Notes: generated by a model from the sequence alone, not told the origin. 64,000 nt of DNA from JBGSUZ01 sp964404895 (GCA_964404895.1 CAYOLV010000002.1:124001-188000); one strand, 5' to 3'; numbered from the stretch's first letter, positions 33,170-42,752 are shown. Translations and numbers: made by a program.

Positions 33170-36028
33170 TTAATGATACTTCACTTCTCTTGCAACATCC
33201 TGAACATATGACAACTCCACTGGATTTTGCATAAGTGAGGCAAATTCTATGGCTTTTGAAATGTGTTCATGGGCGCTGTCTTTAAAGTCTGCTAAGTACA
33301 TTAATCTTGCCATATGGGCCTCTGACCTGCCCCTGCCCCAATAGCTGCCGGTCAGCTCGTAAACCTCGCTAGACTTGGCAATGTAGTTCAGTGACAGTTC
33401 TATTTTGGACCGATGGTAATTAGCAATAGATAAATTGGTATAAATCAGGGCTAGACCGTTTGTCGGTTTAGCCTTTTCTGCGAGTTCCCGTGCAATTTCA
33501 AGGGTTGTGGCTGCAGATTCAAAATTCCCCACTGCCATGGCAATTTCTGCTGAATAATTATAAGTCGCCGCTAAGTTAAGGCTGTATTTCATATTATCGT
33601 TGCAAAGGGGTTCAAGATACTCTTTAGACAATTCCAAATAGCGCTCTGCCTCTTCGAAATTCTTGCTTTTAATGCAATGAAGCCCTTTTAGTCTCCAATA
33701 AATATAAATGAGATCCTTGCTCTCTTCTCGTTTAACTAAGTAACTAAGTTTTTCCAAAGCCTCAGCCATCGCTGGTAAATTTTCGGTTTGTATTTGATGA
33801 TAAATTTTTTGTAAGATACAATTGATCAACATTTCCACGTCGTCGCTTTTCTCAAAGAAGCGTTCGGCCTTTTCAATAAAGTCTAAACCCTCTTCATATC
33901 GACCTTCTCGAATTGCCCGTCTGCCTTTGATATACATGACTTGATAGTCATACACTTTTATATTTTGATCAATTCCAGCCCCTTCTTCAAGGCGCTTCCT
34001 CGTTTCTTCAATATCGTCTAAGACCTTGTCCTCAAAAGTTCGTTCTTTTTCAAGTCCATCGTAAAAGGCGTTAAAGACTTCATGCCAAATATCCAAATAC
34101 ATTTTTCCATAAATCACTTGGTACTTGTATTCTATGACAAAATCCCTCGCATGTCTCGCATGATAAATAATATACGGCAAAATAGCAATATTGTCCGCTT
34201 TTTTACTGTATTTATCTTCATAATAAAGACACAGTTTTCTATGAATGACCACTTTTCGAGTCTCCGAAATCACATTGAAGACATACTCCTTCAACTTATT
34301 GTGAGTAAAATCATAATAAAGGCGAGTGCTTGAAGCAATTTCACGGATGACGTGGTTATTTTTAAGCTCATCAATAATTTCTACAATTTCAATGTCATCG
34401 TAAATAGTGATGTTTTTAATGCCGTCAAAGTCTGGATATTCCTTAAAAATAGCCAGAATGTCCAGTACTCTCAAAGCTTTCTCACTAAGTCCCACCAAAC
34501 GAGATTGCATTAGATCTTCATGTTTTAAATCGGACAAATTGATGTCGGCATTCTTATTGAATAAGTCTAAGTAACTATTCAGCATGAAGGTATTACCTTC
34601 AGTTTCTTTATACAAATGTTCCAGCCACTCTTCTGAAACTGTTTTTTTAGAACCATTTTTTAGAAAGGCTTTAGTTTCACCCAATGAGAAAGGGATGAGC
34701 TGAATGCGATACAGCCATTTTTCATTAGCGCCTAAAGTACTGAACTTGTTCAGTGTCACAGTTCTCAAATCTCTTGTAGACAGAATAAACATCACATGGT
34801 CAAGTCTTTCTCGAATTACTTCTAAAAGTAATTGAATGGAATTCCCCTGTGCCCAGTGAATATCTTCAAAAACCACAATCAGCGGCCGTTCCAAGGTCGC
34901 TTGTTTGAGAATATTGGCCATATCTTCCACCAGTTCTCTAAAACTAATTTTTTGTTCTCCTTCAATGCTGTAAGCATCAAAATCATTTTTCCACTTCACG
35001 TCCGTCCCCACTACACCGCCTGCAATCAAACGGCTATTGGTCTTGCTTGCCCCTTTGTGTACGCGGAATATTTCCCTTAGGAGAAAGTGCCAAGGTCTAA
35101 ATGGCAGGTCATTTTCCATGTAGGTACAGTTCACTTTGATGACTTGTACATTTCTATAGGTGTCTACAACTCTGTCAATCAGCTTGGTTTTCCCCAGCCC
35201 TGCATCCCCTTCTATGAGGATATGCTTGTAGTGTGCTCCCGTTAAAAAGCGATCCAATTCATCTTTGATACAGGCAATTTCGTCATATCTTCCAAAGAAG
35301 TACTCGTGTTTATGGGTATTGTGGGTACGCTCAGCAAAGTTTCTAAGGGTCACAATACTGTCGTAAAGTTCTGTCGTAATTTGATCAGGCACAACCCCTA
35401 ATTCTTCTTTTAACTTAGCGGATAATTGATTGTAAGTGGTAATTGCTTTGTTGTACTGACCACTCCCCAAATAAATTTCCATCATTCGTCGAATAACGTC
35501 TTCTGAATAAGGATCAATACGCATAATGTGTTCCAACATATGGATGGCGTCATCTACGAGTCCCGTGCCTTGATATTCATTGCATTTGTTATATAATTTT
35601 TGAATTTGATTTTTTTTAACATCTTCTCGTTTAAATAAAAGCCATTCGCGGAAAGTCTCATCTCCTTTAAAGGCATAATCTCTAAGGAGTTCTAAATCAT
35701 CTAGAAGAAGGTCTTTCGAGTCCTCATAGCTGTCTTCAAATTGAAAGTAAGCGGCAGGATTCAACGAGACATAGGTATTGTTAGGCGTCAGCAAAAAATC
35801 TTCTCCAAGTTCTTTGCGAATCAAATAAAAGGCGTTTCTTAAATTTTTGGATGCAGATTCTTCATCCAACTCTTCCCAAAAAAGAGTTTTAAGCTTATCT
35901 CGCGTGGACTCCCCTTCAATTGAAAGGTAGAAAACGATGGCTTCCGCTTTTTTGAGAGAAAGTTGTACTTTCTGTCCATCAAAAAAAATGCCTGGCAAGC
36001 CCGTCACTTTGATTCCTGCTTGATTCAT
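33170..36028 (-). CDS. Large SARP-type regulator: wHTH-BTAD-AAA-TPR
   Basis: This 952-residue transcription factor has an N-terminal OmpR-like winged helix (about residues 5-95) and a BTAD helical region (about 100-235) containing LVDDAIHMLEHIMRIDPYSED. Next comes an AAA/STAND ATPase with P-loop EGDAGLGKT near 272-281 and Walker B VVFEDIHWAQGN near 385. A long helical TPR-like C-terminal half holds a possible ligand sensor. The layout resembles AfsR-type and MalT-like activators. It lies just downstream of hutU but is separated by a terminator and has its own promoter. The hutU promoter carries repeats of SARP geometry, so hutU is a likely target; this is inference. Confidence 0.88.
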   Translation of the reverse strand: MNQAGIKVTGLPGIFFDGQKVQLSLKKAEAIVFYLSIEGESTRDKLKTLFWEELDEESASKNLRNAFYLIRKELGEDFLLTPNNTYVSLNPAAYFQFEDSYEDSKDLLLDDLELLRDYAFKGDETFREWLLFKREDVKKNQIQKLYNKCNEYQGTGLVDDAIHMLEHIMRIDPYSEDVIRRMMEIYLGSGQYNKAITTYNQLSAKLKEELGVVPDQITTELYDSIVTLRNFAERTHNTHKHEYFFGRYDEIACIKDELDRFLTGAHYKHILIEGDAGLGKTKLIDRVVDTYRNVQVIKVNCTYMENDLPFRPWHFLLREIFRVHKGASKTNSRLIAGGVVGTDVKWKNDFDAYSIEGEQKISFRELVEDMANILKQATLERPLIVVFEDIHWAQGNSIQLLLEVIRERLDHVMFILSTRDLRTVTLNKFSTLGANEKWLYRIQLIPFSLGETKAFLKNGSKKTVSEEWLEHLYKETEGNTFMLNSYLDLFNKNADINLSDLKHEDLMQSRLVGLSEKALRVLDILAIFKEYPDFDGIKNITIYDDIEIVEIIDELKNNHVIREIASSTRLYYDFTHNKLKEYVFNVISETRKVVIHRKLCLYYEDKYSKKADNIAILPYIIYHARHARDFVIEYKYQVIYGKMYLDIWHEVFNAFYDGLEKERTFEDKVLDDIEETRKRLEEGAGIDQNIKVYDYQVMYIKGRRAIREGRYEEGLDFIEKAERFFEKSDDVEMLINCILQKIYHQIQTENLPAMAEALEKLSYLVKREESKDLIYIYWRLKGLHCIKSKNFEEAERYLELSKEYLEPLCNDNMKYSLNLAATYNYSAEIAMAVGNFESAATTLEIARELAEKAKPTNGLALIYTNLSIANYHRSKIELSLNYIAKSSEVYELTGSYWGRGRSEAHMARLMYLADFKDSAHEHISKAIEFASLMQNPVELSYVQDVAREVKYH

Positions 36029-36057
36029 AAATCGTCCTCCAAATTATAGCTGTTACA

Positions 36058-36066
36058 ATTATACCA
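36058..36066 (-). promoter_or_regulatory. Extended -10 promoter of the SARP regulator
   Basis: TGGTATAAT gives TGnTATAAT on the minus strand, 30 bases before the ATG at 36028. No good -35 is seen. It is downstream of the hutU terminator, so the regulator is transcribed independently. Confidence 0.7.
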
Positions 36067-36110
36067 CTTTTCAGAGCCTTTAAAATCCTTGTAGAGAAGA
36101 AACTTTGTAC

Positions 36111-36150
36111 AAAAAAGCCTCGAAAAAAATTAATTTCCCGAGGCTTTTTT
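36111..36150 (-). terminator. Terminator of hutU
   Basis: A stem AAAAAAGCCTCG/CGAGGCTTTTTT encloses a 16-base AT-rich loop. It lies 20 bases beyond the hutU stop and before the SARP promoter. Confidence 0.92.
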
Positions 36151-36169
36151 GTTTATTTATGGGTGGTGC

Positions 36170-38215
36170 CTATTTCATGTATTTATCCCATGCTTTTTTT
36201 ACTTCACCTGAAACGAGAGACTCGTCAGTCAAATAAGGAAGGCTGATAAAATCTTGTCCGTTTCTGATGTTGTTATATTCTACACAAGTGCTGATAGAGT
36301 TTTCATTTCTTGCCCATGCACGTCTTGAAACACCGTTCATAACGTCCCACGGAATCGCACGTTGAATGATTGCGTCCACTCTAAGGCTGCCGTCGAGAAC
36401 TAATCCAAATCCACCATTGACAGATTTACCGATACCAACACCACCACCATTGTGAAGTGCAATCAGGCTCATGCCTCTTGCTGCATCTCCGGCAAAGGAT
36501 TGTGTCGCCATTTCTGCCATGATATTTGAACCATCGTAAATATTAGAGGTTTCTCTGAATGGAGAATCTGTACCGCCTGTGTCATGGTGATCTCTGCCTA
36601 ACATCACTGGGCCAATCTCACCTTTTCTAACCATTTCGTTAAATTTAAGGGCGATATTCATTCTGCCGAGGGCATCTTGATAGAGAATTCTTGCTTTTGT
36701 GCCAACAACTAGTTTATTTTTTTCTGCATCACGAATCCAAATGTAGTTGTCCATGTCTTGGAATCTTCTGTTTGGATCAATGGCAGCCATAGCCGCATGG
36801 TCTGTTTTTCGAAGATCTTCGTCTGAACCGCTGAGGCAAACCCATCTGAATGGGCCATAACCATAGTCGAAGAGTAATGGACCTAAAATGTCTTCTACAT
36901 AAGATGGGAAGACAAATCCGTCTAACTCATTGACACCATTTTTACAGATTTCTGTAACGCCTGCGTCGTAAATGGCTTTCATAAATGAATTGCCGTAGTC
37001 GAAGAAGTAAACCCCTTTTGCTACCAATGCTTTGATGACATTGTAGTGTTTTCTAAGGGTTTCATCGACTAATTTACAGAATTGAACTTTGTCTTCTGCG
37101 AGAAGTCTTGTTCTTTCTTCAAAAGTAATGCCTGATGGGCAGTAGCCCCCTTCATAGACTGCGTGACAAGACGTTTGGTCTGAGAGTAAGTCAATGCTTC
37201 TGTTGTTCTCTAAGGCATACTCCAGGAGGTCTACAATGTTACCGTGGAAAGCAATGGCATGTCCTTCACCAAGTGCTTTGTATTTTTCAGCAATGTCAAA
37301 GGCTTCAGCAGGTGTTTTCGCAACAGATGAAACCCATCCTTGTGAATGTCTTGTAATAATTCTAGACTCATCTACTTCTGCAACGATGGCAACACCGTTT
37401 GCAATTTCAGCAGCTTTACCTTGAGCACCACTCATGCCGCCAAGACCTGACGTGATGAAGAGTTGACCTTTAAGGTCGGCATCGTTTGCAAGACCTTGTT
37501 TTCTTCTACCTGCGTTTAAAATAGTTGAGTAAGTACCGTGAACGATACCTTGTGGGCCAATGTACATCCAACCACCTGCAGTCATTTGACCGTAGTTAGC
37601 AACACCAAGGGCTGCCGCGCGTCCAAAATCTTTAGGGTTGTCAAACATACCAATCATTAAACCGTTTGTAATGATACATCTTGGTGCTTCAGGCGATGAT
37701 TTGAAAAGACCTCTTGGGTTACCAGAGTCGATGACTAAAGTTTGGTCTTCTGTCATGATTTCCAAGTAAGCCTTAATGAGCCAGTACTGCATCCAGTTTT
37801 GGAAAATCTGACCGCTTTCGCCGTAAGTGACAAGTTCATATGGATAAAGTGCAATGTCAAAATCAAGATTGTTGTCGATCATGACCTGAAATGCTCTTGC
37901 TTCTACTGTTCTACCTTTATACGCATCGATTGGGAGACCCTTGAGATTACCTTGTGGTCTAAATCTGTAAGCGTAAATTCTGCCTTTTGTCATTAATTCT
38001 TCTAAAAATTCTGTTGCCAACTGCTCATGCCATTCTTCTGGCACATATCTTAATGCGTTTTTGAGCGCGAGTTCCACTTCGTTTTGATTTAAAGTGAATT
38101 CTCTTTTTGGCGCTCTTCGAATACCTTCGACAAAGCTTGGGTATTCAGGCAGTACCGGGAAAATATCTTTCAATTTTACGCGCATTGCCTGTTCGATTTG
38201 TTGATTGTTGAGCAT
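36170..38215 (-). CDS. hutU: Urocanate hydratase
   Basis: This NAD-dependent enzyme converts urocanate to imidazolonepropionate in histidine degradation. The protein is 681 residues, longer than the roughly 550-residue bacillar form and like the long clostridial form. Recognisable stretches are YKGRTVEARAFQVMIDNN, SGNPRGLFKS, GWMYIGPQGIVHGTY, TSGLGGMSGAQGKAAEIA and LHNGGGVGIGKS. No hutH, hutI or ftcD is in this window, so the rest of the pathway is elsewhere. It is monocistronic, with a promoter whose upstream repeats suggest activation by the adjacent SARP regulator. The start has GAGGTG. Confidence 0.94.
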   Translation of the reverse strand: MLNNQQIEQAMRVKLKDIFPVLPEYPSFVEGIRRAPKREFTLNQNEVELALKNALRYVPEEWHEQLATEFLEELMTKGRIYAYRFRPQGNLKGLPIDAYKGRTVEARAFQVMIDNNLDFDIALYPYELVTYGESGQIFQNWMQYWLIKAYLEIMTEDQTLVIDSGNPRGLFKSSPEAPRCIITNGLMIGMFDNPKDFGRAAALGVANYGQMTAGGWMYIGPQGIVHGTYSTILNAGRRKQGLANDADLKGQLFITSGLGGMSGAQGKAAEIANGVAIVAEVDESRIITRHSQGWVSSVAKTPAEAFDIAEKYKALGEGHAIAFHGNIVDLLEYALENNRSIDLLSDQTSCHAVYEGGYCPSGITFEERTRLLAEDKVQFCKLVDETLRKHYNVIKALVAKGVYFFDYGNSFMKAIYDAGVTEICKNGVNELDGFVFPSYVEDILGPLLFDYGYGPFRWVCLSGSDEDLRKTDHAAMAAIDPNRRFQDMDNYIWIRDAEKNKLVVGTKARILYQDALGRMNIALKFNEMVRKGEIGPVMLGRDHHDTGGTDSPFRETSNIYDGSNIMAEMATQSFAGDAARGMSLIALHNGGGVGIGKSVNGGFGLVLDGSLRVDAIIQRAIPWDVMNGVSRRAWARNENSISTCVEYNNIRNGQDFISLPYLTDESLVSGEVKKAWDKYMK

Positions 38216-38257
38216 ATTTTCACCTCTTTAAAAAAATTAGCTTGGATGGCTGGTTTT

Positions 38258-38291
38258 AATATAACATTGAAACGTCAAAAAATCGTCAAAA
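38258..38291 (-). promoter_or_regulatory. hutU promoter with 11-bp-spaced direct repeats
   Basis: The -10-like TATATT is at 38258-38263. The -35 region is occupied by two copies of TTTTGACG (38284-38291 and 38273-38280) with an 11-base period. The nearer copy ends 8-9 bases before the -10. This is the arrangement described for SARP activator sites. No standard -35 is needed. Confidence 0.6.
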
Positions 38292-38350
38292 GTTAGGGAA
38301 AAGAAACTTCCAACTGAACAAGGTTTAATCGGCATATCAATCACAAAAGA

Positions 38351-38379
38351 AAAAAACGCCCACTTGAGAGGCGTTTTTT
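38351..38379 (-). terminator. Terminator of the DEAD-box helicase gene
   Basis: A 10-bp stem AAAAAACGCC/GGCGTTTTTT with a nine-base loop lies 17 bases beyond the stop at 38396. Confidence 0.92.
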
Positions 38380-38395
38380 ATTATGCATTAGCTGT

Positions 38396-40393
38396 TTATT
38401 TAGGTGTAAATTCTTTTTTAGGGCCTTCTTTTTTAAAGCCATCGTCTTTTCTACGAATGTCTTTGTTTTTATCTGAATAGAAATTGTCTTTTTTATAACC
38501 TGTGCTGCCATAATCTTTTTTATAGCCACCTGTACTGCCAGTAGCGCCATCTTTTTTATAGCCGCCTGTTCCAGTTGTCGCACCATCTTTTTTATAACCG
38601 CCTGATGTGCTGTTATAATCTTTCTTATAGCCGCCACCAGTGCCGCTGTAATCCTTCTTATAACCACCAGTGCTACCAGATGCACCATCTTTCTTGTAAC
38701 CGCCACCCTTGTAGTTGCTGCTGCCTTGTGGACGATCTGATTTATAGTCTTTCTTGTAGCCGCCACCAGAACCACTTGGCTTTTTGTCGCCTTTAGCTCT
38801 GTCAATTCTGATTTTATGACCGTTGACACGTGAGTAACGAAGAATTTCGTATACTTCATTGGCATAAGCCACTGGCACTTCAAAGAATGAGAATGTTTCA
38901 TAAACATCTACTTTGCCGATGAGTTCTTCAGCAAGATTTGTGTCTGACTCAATCATCTTAGTGATATCTTTAGCTGTTACTTTAGCGTTTTTACCGATAT
39001 TGACAAAGAATCTGACCATGCCATCTTCAGAACTTTTTTCATAAATGCCGTAAAGGTCTGAAATTTTCTTAGACTCATCTTTGTATTTTTCAAGCTCACG
39101 CTTAAGCATAGCTGCTGCAATTTCAATAGAAGTAATGTTCTTTTCAGACATACTTTCGATCATGCCATAGTATTTTTCAAGGCCGCCTTCTGAAATAGTG
39201 GATTCTAAATCTGAAAGCAAGTCCCCTACTTTAATTTCTTCGATATCTGATGTTGAAGGGATTTCATGACGTTTGATTTTACTCTTAGAATATTTCATAA
39301 CGTCTTTAAGAAGTAAGAACTCACGACCGCTGACCAAAGTAAATGATTTACCTAAGTGACCCGCTCTACCCGTTCTACCGATTCTATGAACGTAATACTC
39401 TTCGTCTTGAGGAATATCTAAGTTGATAACCATTTCAACGTTGTTAACGTCAAGACCTCTAGCCGCAACGTCTGTCGCAACAAGAATTTCAATATTACCC
39501 GTTCTGAAACGATCCATAACCAAGTTTCTTTGTTGTTGCTTCATGTCACCGTGAAGTCTTTCACAGCTGTAGCCTCTCGTTTGAAGCTGTGCCACTACTT
39601 CGTCTACTTTCTTTTTCGTATTACAGAAAATCAAAGAAAGTTTTGGCTGATAGAGGTCAAAGAGTCTTGTAGATACTTCTACACGGTCTCTGTCATGAGC
39701 TTCAATGTAGTACTGGTCAACATTTGTAGCTGTTAATTCCTTATGTACCACTTTAACAAGTTTAGGGTCATTTTGATATTGATTAACAATATCCATAATT
39801 TCTCTCGGCATAGTTGCTGAGAACAAAATAGTTTGGTGCTCTAATGTAACACTTTGAAGAATTGTTTCAATATCTTCTCTAAAGCCCATGTTGAGCATTT
39901 CATCTGCTTCATCCAAAATAACTGTTTCGATGCCAGAAAGATCTAGGGTTTTTCTTCTGATATGGTCAATGACTCTACCAGGTGTACCGATTACGATTTG
40001 TGCACCCATTCTAAGGGCACGGATTTGTCTGTCAATTGGAGCGCCACCATATATAGGAACAGCTTTTACACCCTTCATATACTTAGCTAATTTTGAGATT
40101 TCTTCTGAAACCTGAATAGCTAATTCACGTGTTGGGCAAAGAATCAAAGCTTGTGTTTTTCGATTTTTAAGTTGGATCTTCTCAAGCATTGGAATACCAA
40201 ATGACGCTGTTTTACCTGTTCCTGTTTGTGCTTGACCGATAACATCGAAACCTTGCAAAATTAATGGGATTGATTGAGCTTGTATTGGCGTAGCTTCTTC
40301 AAATCCCATGTCTTCGATTGCGCTCAATATTTGATTAGAGATTTTTAGCTCTTTAAACTTGACGACTTGCATTTCATTTAATTCATTTTCCAT
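38396..40393 (-). CDS. DEAD-box RNA helicase, CshA/DeaD type, with GYKKD repeats
   Basis: This 665-residue RNA helicase has all motifs: AQTGTGKT, PTRELA, DEAD, SAT, and HRIGRTGRAG. A DbpA-type RNA-binding domain follows at about residues 475-550 (MVRFFVNIGKNAKVTAKDI). The C-terminal tail of about 100 residues has eight copies of GYKKD separated by Gly, Ser and Thr runs. It is likely an RNA-binding or phase-separating tail, comparable to RGG tails but with lysine. Such helicases help cold adaptation, ribosome assembly and mRNA decay. It is monocistronic with a 5' region of about 170 bases to the divergent DJ-1 promoter. Confidence 0.93.
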   Translation of the reverse strand: MENELNEMQVVKFKELKISNQILSAIEDMGFEEATPIQAQSIPLILQGFDVIGQAQTGTGKTASFGIPMLEKIQLKNRKTQALILCPTRELAIQVSEEISKLAKYMKGVKAVPIYGGAPIDRQIRALRMGAQIVIGTPGRVIDHIRRKTLDLSGIETVILDEADEMLNMGFREDIETILQSVTLEHQTILFSATMPREIMDIVNQYQNDPKLVKVVHKELTATNVDQYYIEAHDRDRVEVSTRLFDLYQPKLSLIFCNTKKKVDEVVAQLQTRGYSCERLHGDMKQQQRNLVMDRFRTGNIEILVATDVAARGLDVNNVEMVINLDIPQDEEYYVHRIGRTGRAGHLGKSFTLVSGREFLLLKDVMKYSKSKIKRHEIPSTSDIEEIKVGDLLSDLESTISEGGLEKYYGMIESMSEKNITSIEIAAAMLKRELEKYKDESKKISDLYGIYEKSSEDGMVRFFVNIGKNAKVTAKDITKMIESDTNLAEELIGKVDVYETFSFFEVPVAYANEVYEILRYSRVNGHKIRIDRAKGDKKPSGSGGGYKKDYKSDRPQGSSNYKGGGYKKDGASGSTGGYKKDYSGTGGGYKKDYNSTSGGYKKDGATTGTGGYKKDGATGSTGGYKKDYGSTGYKKDNFYSDKNKDIRRKDDGFKKEGPKKEFTPK
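38460..38790 (-). repeat. GYKKD-coding repeats in the helicase tail
   Basis: Eight copies of a unit coding GYKKD, spaced 6-20 codons apart, lie within the 3' end of the helicase gene. The linkers differ, so the repeat is at protein level with partial DNA similarity. Confidence 0.8.
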
Positions 40394-40652
40394 AAATATA
40401 TACCTTCCTCATCTTTATTCACTGTAAAACTGTATGGAAAATCGAACACCATGTCCGATTATGTGACGGAATTTAATAACCAAATTACATTCTATAACAA
40501 ATGGACTCATAATACAAGGTATTTATTTTGATTATGCAATAATTCCTTTGCTTTTTATAGATTAAAGTTTGGAGAAAGATGGTATTTATACTCATGAAGA
40601 TTTGATATACTTATTATATCCAATTAATTGCTTTCAAAACGAGGAGGCCAAC
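40394..40652. other. Divergent spacer between the helicase and DJ-1 genes
   Basis: This is a 259-base AT-rich region between two divergent genes. It must hold both promoters, but no convincing -35/-10 pair, hairpin or riboswitch stands out. An in-frame ATG at 40569 is upstream of the accepted DJ-1 start and lacks a ribosome site. Confidence 0.5.
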
Positions 40653-41192
40653 ATGATTTACTTATTTCTGGCAGATGGATTTGAAGAAATTGAAGCACTG
40701 ACGGTGGTGGACCTACTCAGACGTGCAGAACTTGATATAAAAACCGTATCCATCAAAGCGGATCGCTTGGTGATGGGGGCTCATAAAATCCAAATGGTTT
40801 CAGACCTTGTGATGGAAGATGTCGATTACGATCAATGCGAAGCTTTTATTTTACCGGGTGGAATGCCTGGTACAACCAATTTAGCCAAAAACAAAGCCCT
40901 TATAGATTTGCTGGTTCGCGCCAATAGTGAAGAAAAAATGATAGCCGCTATCTGTGCAGCACCTACAATCTTTGGAGATTTGGGTTTTCTTGAAGGCCGA
41001 AAAGCTGTTTGCTACCCAGGTTTCGAATCTAAATTGAAAGGTGCCTTAATTGCAGAGGAATCTGTGGTCAGAGATGGGCATATCATTACTTCTAAGGCTG
41101 CTGGAACGGCAGTTGAATTTTCTTTGAAACTGATCAAGCACCTCAAGTCTAAGGAAGATTCAATGAATGTGAAAAGAGCCATTCTGTATTAG
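40653..41192 (+). CDS. DJ-1/PfpI family protein
   Basis: This 179-residue protein of the DJ-1 family has the conserved Glu in FLADGFEEIEALTVVDLLRRA, and the nucleophile cysteine in AAICAAPTIFG sits at the sharp elbow. The dimer-interface IITSKAAGTAVEFSLKLI end is present. Relatives are described as deglycases or redox sensors, and some sit near thiamine genes, but no role is indicated here. The ATG at 40653 follows GAGGAGG by eight bases. It is a single gene closed by a stem-loop terminator. Confidence 0.9.
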   Translation: MIYLFLADGFEEIEALTVVDLLRRAELDIKTVSIKADRLVMGAHKIQMVSDLVMEDVDYDQCEAFILPGGMPGTTNLAKNKALIDLLVRANSEEKMIAAICAAPTIFGDLGFLEGRKAVCYPGFESKLKGALIAEESVVRDGHIITSKAAGTAVEFSLKLIKHLKSKEDSMNVKRAILY

Positions 41193-41211
41193 CTATGCCT
41201 GCGAAAAATAA

Positions 41212-41263
41212 AAGGATTCCAATGAGGTCTATAATTTGCCCTCATCGGAATCCTTATTTTTTC
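41212..41263 (+). terminator. Terminator of the DJ-1 gene
   Basis: The stem AAGGATTCC-A-ATGAGG pairs with CCTCAT-C-GGAATCCTT (one mismatch) around a loop of 12 bases. TTATTTTTT follows on the plus strand. Confidence 0.88.
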
Positions 41264-41318
41264 TAGCGTTTTTTTCTTGTGATTTATTCTCTATATCTTA
41301 CCTACTGGTTTTCTTATT

Positions 41319-42650
41319 TTATTCTTTCCTACTGGTTTTGTTCAAGTAATTTTGAATTTCAGCCTCATGACCTAAATCCGTTGGTTCATAATATCTTTTG
41401 CCTTCCAAAACTTTTGGCAAGTAAGTTTGTTTCACATAATGACCCTCAAAACTATGAGGATACTGATAAACTTCCATTTCAAAATTTCCAGTGCGTTTCT
41501 TTTCCATTCCCAGTGCAGTGCCATCTCTTAAATAGATAGGTACAGGACTGAAATTTCCTTGTTTGATGTCTTCTAAGGCCTCATCTATTCCCAAATAAGA
41601 TGCATTTGATTTTGGAGCACAAGCCACATAAACCGCCGCTTGAGCCAAAGGAATCCGACCTTCTGGCATACCAATGGTTTCCACAGCTTTAAGTGCGCTG
41701 GTTGCAAGTATCAACGCCTGTGGGTCAGCATTCCCAACATCTTCAGAAGCACATATGACAATTCGTCTGGCTATAAAAATAGGGTCTTCTCCCCCAGTAA
41801 TCATTCTCGCTAAGTAGTGAAGGACAGCGTCAGGGTCTGAGCCTCTCATGGACTTGATAAAAGCAGAAATCACATCATAATGGCTGTCACCAGACTTGTC
41901 GTAACTAAAACCTCTGTCTTGGAAACAAGATCTCAAGACTTCTATTGTCAGCTCAATGACCCCGTTTGAAGAAGGCGGTGTGGTGAGACTTGCCAGTTCG
42001 ATGGCGTTAAGTGCCCTTCTGGCATCACCTGCAGTCAGGCGTACCAATGCTTTTAAGGTGTCTGCATCTACAGAAAGGCTTAATGCCCCTAACCCATTGG
42101 GATCAGTGATGGCGTGGTTGATAATCTGTATCACGTGTTCTTCATCTAAGGGGTTCAGCCTAAACATGGTGGAACGGCTAATTAAGGCTCCATTCACTTC
42201 ATAATAAGGATTTTCAGTGGTCGCGCCAATGAGGACAACGGTTCCCTTTTCTACAAAAGGAAGTAGAGCGTCTTGTTGGGCTTTGTTAAATCTATGAATT
42301 TCATCTATAAATAGAATGGTCTTTTGTCCGCTAAAGCCTAGGCGTTCTTCTGCTCTCGCTACAACTTCTCTAAGTTCTTTCACCCCAGAGGTCACTGCGT
42401 TGACCGATTCAAAAGCTGAACCTGTAGTCTCTGCCACGACTCTTGCCAAACTGGTTTTGCCGCAGCCGGGAGGCCCGTACAATATAATTGAAGTCAACTG
42501 GTCGGACTGGATCAATCTTCTGAGGAGTTTGCCTTCCCCCATAATGTGTTCCTGTCCAAAAAAATGCTCAAGGGATTTCGGTTTCATGCGTTCAGCCAGT
42601 GGGGCTGTAGAGGTTTCTCTAGATTTTCTCATATAGTCAAATAAATCCAT
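41319..42650 (-). CDS. rarA: Replication-associated recombination protein RarA
   Basis: This 443-residue AAA+ ATPase of the RarA/MgsA/Mgs1 family acts at stalled replication forks. The P-loop is YGPPGCGKTSLA, Walker B is FIDEIHRFNKAQQDALL and sensor 1 is GATTENPYYEVN. The C-terminal oligomerisation domain contains SHYDVISAFIKSMRGSDPDAVLHYLARM. The ATG at 42650 is taken as start, after GGGAAG; earlier ATGs at 42656-42659 are possible. The last codons are followed by a near repeat of themselves (AAAACCAGTAGG), noted separately. Confidence 0.94.
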   Translation of the reverse strand: MDLFDYMRKSRETSTAPLAERMKPKSLEHFFGQEHIMGEGKLLRRLIQSDQLTSIILYGPPGCGKTSLARVVAETTGSAFESVNAVTSGVKELREVVARAEERLGFSGQKTILFIDEIHRFNKAQQDALLPFVEKGTVVLIGATTENPYYEVNGALISRSTMFRLNPLDEEHVIQIINHAITDPNGLGALSLSVDADTLKALVRLTAGDARRALNAIELASLTTPPSSNGVIELTIEVLRSCFQDRGFSYDKSGDSHYDVISAFIKSMRGSDPDAVLHYLARMITGGEDPIFIARRIVICASEDVGNADPQALILATSALKAVETIGMPEGRIPLAQAAVYVACAPKSNASYLGIDEALEDIKQGNFSPVPIYLRDGTALGMEKKRTGNFEMEVYQYPHSFEGHYVKQTYLPKVLEGKRYYEPTDLGHEAEIQNYLNKTSRKE

Positions 42651-42752
42651 CTTCATCACTTCCCAATCCTTATTGTGACAGATGTTTGACTATTTGTAAA
42701 CATATGTTCGCTATTTTGTGTTCACCTATTTCAACCGATAAAATCGACTGAA

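Noticed and set aside
33170..38215. Complete histidine-utilisation operon
   Set aside because: Only hutU is present. The neighbours are a regulator and a helicase, and no hutH, hutI or ftcD frame was found.
38341..38907. 188-residue minus-strand open frame over the helicase tail
   Set aside because: It is an alternate frame of the GYKKD repeat region, low in complexity and extending across the terminator.
40569..40652. Longer DJ-1 start at 40569
   Set aside because: It adds 28 residues without a ribosome site, while the ATG at 40653 has GAGGAGG and starts in register with the family.
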